Origin: a bacterium
Lineage (GTDB): Bacteria > Electryoneota > RPQS01
Length of the DNA: 64,000 nt
Assembly: GCA_036504735.1 (NCBI GenBank)
Contig: DASXUQ010000002.1
Coordinates: 124,001 to 188,000, forward strand
Direction: 5' to 3'
Shown: piece by piece, positions 36,303-43,242 of the stretch
Layout: each line of letters opens with the position of its first letter
How positions within the stretch are numbered: the stretch's first letter is position 1
The notes under the pieces: generated by a model
What the model was told of the DNA's origin: nothing
What the model saw: only the letters and a program-made list of their open reading frames with translations
The model's database searches: none
Position numbers and translations under genes: made by a program

Positions 36303-36968
36303 TTAGCCCTGCTTGGCCATGCTCTTGGCAAACTGCAACAAAAAGTAAATCCCCCGCCGCACCTCCGGATCGCCCATCTGCCTGATGAGCATCGTCAGGG
36401 ATACATCCTTCTGCACAGCGATATCCATCTTGCGGAAAAATCCCGTCGCATTATTGATCGAACTCAGCATGTCGGGCTGGGTCATGCTCTTGACCGTGTT
36501 CAGAATCGACACCACATTTTCCCGCAGGGCCCGCACGTCCTCCACCGAGTAGGAGGTCACAATCGTGTCCAGCACTCCGGTCATCTCGCGGAAGAAGGTG
36601 AAATAGCCCTTGCGGTCCAGTTCGTCCAGAGTCTCCAGCAATTCCTGGAACATCTGCTTGCCGATGGGCTTCATATCTTCGAAGAAATCCGCCGTGCTCG
36701 ACATCTGGTCCAGCATATGGTTCAGATTCCGCGTATTGCGCAGCAGTTTCTTCACCAGCCGCAGCAGATCCCGCGAATCGAAATGCTCCGCCACGTCGTC
36801 CAGTTCGATCACTGCCGCCTGAAACAGATCCTTGCCCACCAAGGCCAGATCGCTCTTGAGTTCCTGCATGTCGCGGCGGTGGCGGCTCTCGGCTTCGATG
36901 TACTCGGTAATCCGGTCCAGCTTCGACTCGATGGCTTCGAGGCGCGCGGCCAGTGCATCATCACTCAT
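36303..36968 (-). CDS. DUF1641 helical protein
   Basis: 221 aa, all-helical with heptad-like Leu/charged pattern (LAARLEAIESKLDRITEYIEA). The DUF1641 signature is seen in the region ITSMTQPDM... of the C-terminal third and in the final MGDPEVRRGIYFLLQFAKSM. DUF1641 proteins are commonly encoded beside sulfide:quinone oxidoreductase-like flavoproteins; here the start overlaps the SQR stop by 4 bp (ATGA), so the two are translationally coupled. Probably a partner or assembly factor of SQR. Confidence 0.85.
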   Translation of the reverse strand: MSDDALAARLEAIESKLDRITEYIEAESRHRRDMQELKSDLALVGKDLFQAAVIELDDVAEHFDSRDLLRLVKKLLRNTRNLNHMLDQMSSTADFFEDMKPIGKQMFQELLETLDELDRKGYFTFFREMTGVLDTIVTSYSVEDVRALRENVVSILNTVKSMTQPDMLSSINNATGFFRKMDIAVQKDVSLTMLIRQMGDPEVRRGIYFLLQFAKSMAKQG

Positions 36969-38203
36969 CGGGTCTGCCTCATCTTTCCGGCCATTGTCAT
37001 CTGGGCTTCAATCGGCATCTCAGCGCCTTTCAGCAGCAGATTCCAGTAGACCCAGCGGAAGGTCATCTTGCCCCAGTGGTTCATCCTCGTCTCTTCAAGC
37101 AGGGAGAACGGCCCCACGCCGGGCAACGGAAACTTCCCCGGCAGCGGTTCAACGTCATAGTTGAAATCGATCAGCACACCCTTGCCGAATCCCGATTCGA
37201 TGAAGCAATTGGCATGGCCGTCAAACGTCCCCTTGAGATCCCGCCCTTCCGCCGCCCGCAGGATATTTTCCACCAGCACGTCCGACTGGAAGTGCGCCAC
37301 CGACCCGGCCTTGGAACTCGGCAGGTTCGTCGCATCGCCCAGCACAAATACATTCTCGTAATCGCGCGACCGCAAGGTGTGCTTTTCCGTCGGGATGAAA
37401 TTCAAATCATCTCCCATCCCCGACCGTCCGATCACCTCCGCCCCCATGTTGGTAGGAATCGTCACCAGCACATCGTAGCCAACTTCCCGCTTGTCCCAGG
37501 AGACAATCTTGTTCGCCGCGCTGTCCACGCCGGCGATGGCAAATTCCGTAGTCAGGGCAATATTCTTGCGCTGCAGAAACTCCCCAAGATACCGCGAGGC
37601 AATCGGCTTGGTAAAGGCTCCGGGAAGCGGCGTCACCAGCTCGATCCGCACCTTGTCCCGCATCCCCTGCTCCGTAAACCACCAGTCCGCCAAAAACACA
37701 AATTCCAGCGGGGCCACCGGGCATTTGATCGGCATCTCGGCAATACTCACCACCAGCCGTCCGCCTTCCCAGTACTTGAAGAAGTTCGCCAGCGCCGTCG
37801 AGCCTTCGATGGTATAGAAATCGAAAATGTTCTTGCGCCACCCGCCGTCCATCATCCCTTCGATCTCTTCGGGATGAATTCGGCTACCCGTCGCAATAAT
37901 CAAATAGTCATAACCGATCTGCCGCCCATCCGCCAGGCGGACCCGGTTCTCTTTCGGTTCGATCACATCCACCGCCGCAGTGATCACATCCACTCCCGAC
38001 GGATAGAAATCGCGGCTCGGCTTGATCACATCATCAGGCGCATAGATTCCGAAGGGGATAAACAGAAATCCCGGCTGGTAGTAATGCACGCGCGATTCGT
38101 CTATCAGCGTGATCTGCCACTCACGTTTGTCGAGCACCGGCGACAGCCTGTTGGCCATGATCGTTCCCCCGGTGCCGCCGCCCAAGATCAAAAGTCTCTT
38201 CAT
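36965..38203 (-). CDS. sqr: Sulfide:quinone oxidoreductase-like flavoprotein
   Basis: 412 aa. FAD-binding Rossmann motif at 4-15 (LLILGGGTGGT), the YDYLIIATGSR motif at about 98, the FVLGDATNLPSSKAGSVAHFQ C-terminal FAD site at about 286 and an amphipathic membrane-binding tail. Cys161 (IKCPVAP) and Cys333 (HANCFIE) are at the positions of the two essential redox Cys of SQR; a third Cys found in some types is absent. It oxidises sulfide to polysulfide and passes electrons to quinone at the inner face of the membrane. Operon with MarR, DUF1641, TusE-like and DsrE-like genes. Confidence 0.92.
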   Translation of the reverse strand: MKRLLILGGGTGGTIMANRLSPVLDKREWQITLIDESRVHYYQPGFLFIPFGIYAPDDVIKPSRDFYPSGVDVITAAVDVIEPKENRVRLADGRQIGYDYLIIATGSRIHPEEIEGMMDGGWRKNIFDFYTIEGSTALANFFKYWEGGRLVVSIAEMPIKCPVAPLEFVFLADWWFTEQGMRDKVRIELVTPLPGAFTKPIASRYLGEFLQRKNIALTTEFAIAGVDSAANKIVSWDKREVGYDVLVTIPTNMGAEVIGRSGMGDDLNFIPTEKHTLRSRDYENVFVLGDATNLPSSKAGSVAHFQSDVLVENILRAAEGRDLKGTFDGHANCFIESGFGKGVLIDFNYDVEPLPGKFPLPGVGPFSLLEETRMNHWGKMTFRWVYWNLLLKGAEMPIEAQMTMAGKMRQTR

Positions 38204-38216
38204 ATCGGAGTGTCTT

Positions 38217-38244
38217 CCCTTATCCCTTATCCCTTATCCCTTAT
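38217..38244. repeat. Perfect (CCCTTAT)4 tract at the MarR/SQR junction
   Basis: Four identical 7-bp units spanning the MarR stop codon (38227-38229) and the upstream region of sqr, where it also supplies the AAGGGA ribosome-site-like sequence. Confidence 0.9.
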
Positions 38245-38721
38245 CTCTTCTCGCAGCACTTCAATCGCGCCGTGCAAAGAGTTCAGCACCCGGAAAAGCT
38301 GCTCGCGCTCTTCGGGCTTGAATCTCTTCAGCAACTGCTCATGAAAATCCAACTGAAATTCCGTCACATCCCGCGCGACCTTCCGGCCTGACGGCGTCAA
38401 GGTCAAGGTTCGCACCCGGCGGTCCTCCACCGATTCTGCGCGCTTCAAGAATTTCTTCACCACCAGCCCATCCACCAGCAAGGTTAACCGGCTGCGACCC
38501 AGATCCAAATCGCGCGCCACGTCCGACGGCGTGGAGGCTCCCCGATTAGCCACCGACTGCAGCACCCGCCCTTCGGCTACCGACAGGCGGAACCGGGTAA
38601 ATATCTGTTCTTCCTTGGCCTGACAGCACAAGGCCAGCTCATGCGTGAGGGCCATGAGGCCAGTCGCCTGCGCACTCAGTGCTTCCGTGGCGGATTTTAC
38701 TTCACCCTGCGAATAGTTCAT
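38227..38721 (-). CDS. MarR-family transcriptional regulator
   Basis: 164 aa from the ATG at 38721. Winged HTH: SVAEGRVLQSVANRGASTPSDVARDL, recognition helix GRSRLTLLVDGL, wing EDRRVRTLTLT with the typical LTPSGRKVA after it. First gene of the sulfide operon; probably an autorepressor responsive to sulfide, persulfide or redox change. Cys49-Cys50 of the ATG-start protein (approximate numbering, from ALCCQAKEE) is a candidate sensor pair near the HTH. The last residues are encoded by the CCCTTAT tract. Confidence 0.9.
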   Translation of the reverse strand: MNYSQGEVKSATEALSAQATGLMALTHELALCCQAKEEQIFTRFRLSVAEGRVLQSVANRGASTPSDVARDLDLGRSRLTLLVDGLVVKKFLKRAESVEDRRVRTLTLTPSGRKVARDVTEFQLDFHEQLLKRFKPEEREQLFRVLNSLHGAIEVLREEIRDKG

Positions 38722-38727
38722 GGCATG

Positions 38728-38756
38728 AAGATACGCCAACCTTATCAAAATGTCAA
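38728..38756 (-). promoter_or_regulatory. Promoter of the sulfide operon, leaderless geometry
   Basis: Minus-strand TTGACA (38756-38751), spacer 17, TATCTT (38733-38728). The -10 box ends 6 nt before the ATG at 38721, so the predicted mRNA would start at or next to the start codon. Confidence 0.75.
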
Positions 38757-38958
38757 GTCCCTTTTTTAACAAAGTATTTATTTATATTGCTGTTTTATAA
38801 CTATATAAGTGTTTTGTTTATCGCCCAAGAGGCAGAACTCCGGTCTCTTCGGCCTTCAATCCGCCATCTGAAGCAAACGCCCTGTAACCATTGATGTTGA
38901 CAAAAGGATGTTGTAAATTGAACGGCAAGTCCAGTTTCTTTAGGCTGCTGATCGCTCC

Positions 38959-39576
38959 ATGAACGAACCTTCTTCTCTTTGGCCGCACACCGGCGCTATC
39001 CTGATCGGCGCGGATTATCGGTATTCCGGCTCTGCACCGCAGGGGAAACCCATGTGGGATGGAAAAATCATGCTTGAGCATGTGCTCCGCCCCCTGCTGA
39101 GTGTCTGCCGTTCGGTGGTCATCGTGGGAGATGGCGGCGTACCCCTGCCGCAGGATGAGCGCATCCGCCAGATCGAGGATCCTCATCCCCAGCGCAGCCT
39201 GCTGTCCAGCCTCGAAGTCCTGCTCGCCAGCACCTTGGATAGCGGCTATCTGGTGGCAACCTGCAACCAGCCGTTTATGACGATTCCGCTGCTGCGGCAG
39301 CTCATAGAAGCCCATCCATCCGTCGCGCACCTGTTCCTCGTGCCGCGCGGCACCTCCTTTCATCCCTTCCCGGGCTATTACCCGGCCTCGCTGCTGGAGG
39401 ATGTGCGCCAGACTTTGAAGTCGGACTGTCCCTCCCTGCGCCATCTTACCCGGCAATGCCCGCCCATCTGGGTTCCCCTTTCCCAGATGGAAGAGAACCA
39501 CCTGCTGACCGTCAACCCGCCCGCCCAGCTTGAGCGGCTACAGCAGTTGGCCGGACACAACAACATCTCCATCTGA
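38959..39576 (+). CDS. MobA-like nucleotidyltransferase (molybdenum cofactor)
   Basis: 205 aa. Rossmann-like NTP-transferase with degenerate start GAILIGADYRYSG (family norm LAGGxSxRMG), conserved Lys in GKIMLEHVLRPLL, VVIVGDGG, and the metal-site-like VATCNQPFM (family: ACDMPF). MobA transfers GMP to molybdopterin. The altered loop, with Gly replaced in the LAGG motif, makes activity uncertain. It stands 105 bp upstream of a MoaC-MogA gene, which supports the Mo-cofactor assignment. ATG at 38959 lacks a strong ribosome site. Confidence 0.75.
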   Translation: MNEPSSLWPHTGAILIGADYRYSGSAPQGKPMWDGKIMLEHVLRPLLSVCRSVVIVGDGGVPLPQDERIRQIEDPHPQRSLLSSLEVLLASTLDSGYLVATCNQPFMTIPLLRQLIEAHPSVAHLFLVPRGTSFHPFPGYYPASLLEDVRQTLKSDCPSLRHLTRQCPPIWVPLSQMEENHLLTVNPPAQLERLQQLAGHNNISI

Positions 39577-39681
39577 GATCGCAGCCATTCGGCGTTTTCC
39601 GTTTTGCTTTCGCTCTTTGAAGACTTATTGTATCCATAGTTACGGCATTATGCGCTTACGAGGATGAGGGAGTACGGTATT

Positions 39682-40623
39682 ATGCATGATATTACTCGCA
39701 AGACTAACACGCTGCGCATCTCCACCGCCGAAGCGACGGTCCATATGCGCCCGGAGACCATTGAACGCATTCAGCGCAAGGACATTCCCAAGGGTGACGT
39801 GCTTGAAGTCGCCCGCGTCGCGGGAATTCAGGCTGCCAAGAATTGCAGTCAACTGATCCCCCTTGTTCATCCGGTGCCGGTCGAATTTGTCGGAATACTC
39901 TTTGCCATCGGCGAAAAGGAGATCGTCGTCACCGCCACCGTCAAAGCCATCGCCCGCACCGGCTTGGAGATGGAGGCCCTGACCGCCACCTCCACCGCCG
40001 CACTCACGATCTATGACATGATCCGGGTCTTTGATGACACCCTGGAGATCGACCGCATCCGGCTGGTGATCAAGAAAGGCAGTCGCTTCGATTACCGCGA
40101 GAGCTTTGCCAAGCCCCTGCGCGCTGCCGTGCTGGTAGTGTCCGATGCCATTGCCGCCGGGAACAAAGAGGATCTGGCGGGCAAACTCATCGCCGACCGC
40201 CTGCGCGGCGAAGGCCTCCGTGTGGAAGACTACAAAGTCGTTGCCTGTGATCCGCTGGCCATTGCCCCGGCCCTGGTGAGCTATGCCGACAAAATGTCGC
40301 TGGATTTGGTGCTGACTTCCGGCGGCACCGGTTTCGGCCCGCGGGATCACACGCCCGAAGCCACCACCACCGTCATCGAGCGCGAGATTCCCGGCATTCC
40401 CGAGGCCCTGCGAGCCTACGGTCAGGAACGCGCACCGCACTCCATGCTCACCCGCGGCAAGTCCGGCATTCGCGGCCATACGATTATCATCAATCTGCCC
40501 GGATCCAAGAAGGGCGTTGCCGAGGCCCTCGACGCGCTCTTCCCCGGCCTGCTGCACTCCTTCAAAATCCTGTGGGGCGGTGCGCATCCCGAAAAGAAAG
40601 CCCGCCCGGAAACCGCCGGATGA
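39682..40623 (+). CDS. MoaC-MogA fusion, molybdopterin synthesis
   Basis: 313 aa from the ATG at 39682, preferred because GGGAG sits 10 bp upstream and MoaC homology begins MHDITRK; an ATG at 39664 is in frame. Residues 1-150 are MoaC (AKNCSQLIPLVHPVPVEF, GLEMEALTATSTAALTIYDM), which with MoaA makes cyclic pyranopterin phosphate. Residues about 155-305 are MogA/MoaB (VLVVSDAIAAG, LTSGGTGFGPRDHTPEAT, GKSGIRGHTIIINLPGS), which adenylates molybdopterin. MoaC-MogA fusions (MoaCB type) are known in several phyla. Confidence 0.93.
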   Translation: MHDITRKTNTLRISTAEATVHMRPETIERIQRKDIPKGDVLEVARVAGIQAAKNCSQLIPLVHPVPVEFVGILFAIGEKEIVVTATVKAIARTGLEMEALTATSTAALTIYDMIRVFDDTLEIDRIRLVIKKGSRFDYRESFAKPLRAAVLVVSDAIAAGNKEDLAGKLIADRLRGEGLRVEDYKVVACDPLAIAPALVSYADKMSLDLVLTSGGTGFGPRDHTPEATTTVIEREIPGIPEALRAYGQERAPHSMLTRGKSGIRGHTIIINLPGSKKGVAEALDALFPGLLHSFKILWGGAHPEKKARPETAG

Positions 40624-40877
40624 TCCGTCCGTTCTGACTACAGCCTACAGTCAAAAGAGCACGGCAAGGCGTGCTCTTTTGCGTTTCCAATCTGCACTTG
40701 AAAGAGTGAGTCAAAAAGACTATATTTCTTCTGCGGTGCAACCCGCAAGCCATTACTTTTTCATTCTCTTAACGTCTGTTCTGCCACTGCTTGTAAAGCG
40801 GACTCTTCGGATGCACAGGTCGTCTGAATCGCCCGCCGACGCTGCTTGCAGGCACTGAACATCACTGGGTATTGACC

Positions 40878-42602
40878 ATGAAACGCTTTGAAATGCGTGT
40901 GGACCCGCTCACGCAGGAAATTTATTACGAAGTTCCCGAAAAGGGCTATGCCCTGATGCGCGACCCGCTACTCAACAAGGGCAGCGCCTTCCCCTATCAG
41001 GAACGCAATGAATTCCACCTCACCGGATTGATTACCGACAGTGTCGGTTCCCTCGAACATCAGATCGAACGCGCCTACGAGAACTACTCTTCCAAGCGCA
41101 CGGACCTCGGCAAGTACATCGCTCTTGAATCCCTGCTCGACCGCAACGAGACCCTGTTTTACGCGCTGATGATGCGTCATCTTGAAGAGATGCTGCCCAT
41201 TGTGTATACGCCTACCGTGGGCCAGGCCTGTACGCAGATGTCGCACATCATGCGCCACTACCGCGGCGTCTACATCACTCCGCAAAACGTCGTCGCGGTG
41301 GAAGAGATTCTGGAGAGCGTCGGTCTGCCCAACATTTCGCTGATCGTCGTCACCGACGGCGAGCGCATTCTCGGTCTCGGCGACCTGGGCGCCAACGGCA
41401 TGGGTATTCCCATCGGCAAGCTGGCGCTCTACATCGCTGCCGCGGGTATTCATCCGGCGTCGACGCTTCCCATCTGCCTCGACGTCGGCACCAACAACCA
41501 GCAACTGCTGGACGATCATCTCTATCTCGGCATCCGCCAGCGCCGTCTGACCGGCGATGCCTACTATGAAGTCGTCGAGCGCTTCGTGCAGGGTGTGCGC
41601 CGCATGTTTCCCCGCGCGCTGTTGCAGTGGGAAGACTTCGGCAAGCACAATGCCTTCAATCTGCTGGACCGCTACAGCCACCGCCTGCCCTGCTTCAATG
41701 ACGATATTCAGGGCACGGGCGCAACGGCCGCCGCCGCTCTGATGACCGCCAAGAAGATTACCGGGCGCGACATGTGTGATGAGCGGGTGGCGATCCTCGG
41801 CTTCGGTCAGGCCGGAAGCGGTGTGGCCAATGCCATCTGCACCATGATGCATGAAGAAGAAGGCACGCCCCTTGATGAGGCCCGCCGCCGCATCTTCGCC
41901 TTCGATCTTCCCGGACTGTTGATGGACGGCATGAAGGTGGAGCCGTATCAGGCGCCCTTCTGCCAGCCCAGCGACGTGGCCGCCAACTGGCCGATCCCCC
42001 ACGACCGTCCGCCGACACTGGCCGAAGTGGTGGAGCACGGCAAGATCACGACGCTGATCGGCCTTTCCGCTCAGCCCGGCGTCTTCGATGAGCCGCTGCT
42101 GCGCAAACTGATGAAGCATTGTGACCGTCCCGTGGTGCTGGCCCTGTCCAATCCTACGGCCAAGTGCGAGACCACGCCCGATGTGGTCATGCGCGCCACC
42201 GATGGCCGCGCGCTGATGGCGACGGGAAGTCCCTTCGCGCCGGTGCGTCTGCCCAATGGCCGCGAGCTGCACATCTCCCAATGCAATAACCTCTACATCT
42301 TCCCCGGCGTCGGTCTGGGTGCGATTGTCTGTCAGGCGTCGCGGGTTACGCACAGCATGTTCCACGCGGCAAGCTGCGCCATTTCCAAGATGGTGTCTCC
42401 CGAGCAGCGCGAGAATGGCATGCTGTTGCCGTCGCTGAAGCACATCCGGCAGGTCAGCTTCGAAGTCGCCATGGCCGTCGCCCGCCAGGCCCGCGAGGAG
42501 GGTCTCGGCATCCGCGAGTCCGATGAGCGCCTCGAGCACCTCATCCACGCCGCCATGTGGGAGCCGCACTACTACCCCTACCGCTCCCGCCCCATGAAGT
42601 AA
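40878..42602 (+). CDS. NAD-type malic enzyme
   Basis: 574 aa from the ATG at 40878. Malic enzyme signature set: YTPTVGQACTQMSHI (start of the N domain), the Lys-containing active site in GIPIGKLALYIAAAGIHPA, FNDDIQGTGA for metal, and the NAD(P) site VAILGFGQAGSGVA. Length is close to the SfcA/MaeA family (about 565 aa), so it oxidatively decarboxylates malate to pyruvate with NAD or NADP; the cofactor is not settled. Cytoplasmic. Monocistronic, with a 250-bp spacer before it. Confidence 0.95.
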   Translation: MKRFEMRVDPLTQEIYYEVPEKGYALMRDPLLNKGSAFPYQERNEFHLTGLITDSVGSLEHQIERAYENYSSKRTDLGKYIALESLLDRNETLFYALMMRHLEEMLPIVYTPTVGQACTQMSHIMRHYRGVYITPQNVVAVEEILESVGLPNISLIVVTDGERILGLGDLGANGMGIPIGKLALYIAAAGIHPASTLPICLDVGTNNQQLLDDHLYLGIRQRRLTGDAYYEVVERFVQGVRRMFPRALLQWEDFGKHNAFNLLDRYSHRLPCFNDDIQGTGATAAAALMTAKKITGRDMCDERVAILGFGQAGSGVANAICTMMHEEEGTPLDEARRRIFAFDLPGLLMDGMKVEPYQAPFCQPSDVAANWPIPHDRPPTLAEVVEHGKITTLIGLSAQPGVFDEPLLRKLMKHCDRPVVLALSNPTAKCETTPDVVMRATDGRALMATGSPFAPVRLPNGRELHISQCNNLYIFPGVGLGAIVCQASRVTHSMFHAASCAISKMVSPEQRENGMLLPSLKHIRQVSFEVAMAVARQAREEGLGIRESDERLEHLIHAAMWEPHYYPYRSRPMK

Positions 42603-42609
42603 GATACTC

Positions 42610-42681
42610 GCACAGCAAGCTGTGCAACTACGCATTCTTCCATTTCAGGTAATCCTTGTGTAGTTGCGCAGCTTGCTGCGC
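42610..42681. repeat. Inverted-repeat pair with internal dyads
   Basis: Left arm GCACAGC-AA-GCTGTGC then AACTAC (42610-42631); right arm GTAGTT then GCGCAGC-TT-GCTGCGC (42660-42681). The two arms are complementary over 22 bp with two mismatches. Confidence 0.8.
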
Positions 42682-42714
42682 TCTTTCAAACCGCCCGCAG
42701 AGCGGTTATCTGAG

Positions 42715-42735
42715 GGGCGGATCTTAGATCCGCCC
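42715..42735. repeat. Dispersed palindrome, copy 3
   Basis: GGGCGGATCT-T-AGATCCGCCC, a perfect 10-bp stem with one-base centre, followed by GCC. Confidence 0.8.
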
Positions 42736-42769
42736 GCCTCGCGAAAGAACATATATCCCTAAAAACTGC

Positions 42770-42795
42770 GGTGTCGGCGGCTTGCCGCCGACACC
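42770..42795. repeat. 12-bp hairpin with a 2-nt loop
   Basis: GGTGTCGGCGGC/GCCGCCGACACC around TT; perfect pairing, no T tract. Confidence 0.75.
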
Positions 42796-42907
42796 ATATT
42801 GCTGCCTTTCGGGCTGATAATCCGCGCCAAACCGGAGGTCGCCGCTTCGGTTCATCTCGAAAGGGGCCTCTCGCCGCCCATCCCAAAAGCGAGGCCCAGC
42901 CTCCGCT

Positions 42908-42949
42908 TTCCCATTTCCGATTTCTAATTGCCTATTTTGCGTTCTCCAT
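42908..42949. repeat. Six-unit heptamer tract
   Basis: TTCCCAT, TTCCGAT, TTCTAAT, TGCCTAT, TTTGCGT, TCTCCAT in exact 7-bp register. Confidence 0.75.
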
Positions 42950-43084
42950 GCCGCTTGACAACCCTGCCCACCCGTTCATATATTGTGACGGTGCACGGGT
43001 ATTCGCCGAGGCAAAAAGGCAGGTGCGAAGACAATTTCCCGCTTTTCTTTTGGCATCCTGGTTTCTATGGCTTTTGGCGTCTTT

Positions 43085-43124
43085 TTTCAGCCTTTCAGAT
43101 TCTCAGATTTTCAGCGTTTTCTTC
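43085..43124. repeat. Five-unit octamer tract upstream of cstA
   Basis: TTTCAGCC, TTTCAGAT, TCTCAGAT, TTTCAGCG, TTTTCTTC in exact 8-bp register. Confidence 0.85.
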
Positions 43125-43242
43125 GGGTTAAGTGGTTCGTTTGGTCAAAAAACATTTTCGATGCGAACACATCGACGCATCTCGCAGGTTTTGCAGGCGT
43201 GACGTCTCCGTAGTGACGATGTAAGCTCCCGGACAAAGGCGC

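Larger units (their letters stand above)
42603..43242. other. Repeat-rich spacer between malic enzyme and cstA
   Basis: 640 bp with no credible gene. In order it holds an inverted-repeat pair (42610-42681), palindrome copy 3 (42715-42735), a 12-bp hairpin (42770-42795), a heptamer tract (42908-42949) and an octamer tract (43085-43124). Confidence 0.75.

Noticed and set aside
36953-38344. Long plus-strand frame of 463 codons
   Set aside because: Antisense to SQR and part of the MarR gene.
40968-42635. Long minus-strand frame of 555 codons
   Set aside because: Antisense to the malic enzyme, whose motifs are complete on the plus strand.
27122-43124. CRISPR array
   Set aside because: The periodic tracts have 7-8 bp units without spacers; no cas genes and no repeat of 23-40 bp with regular spacing.
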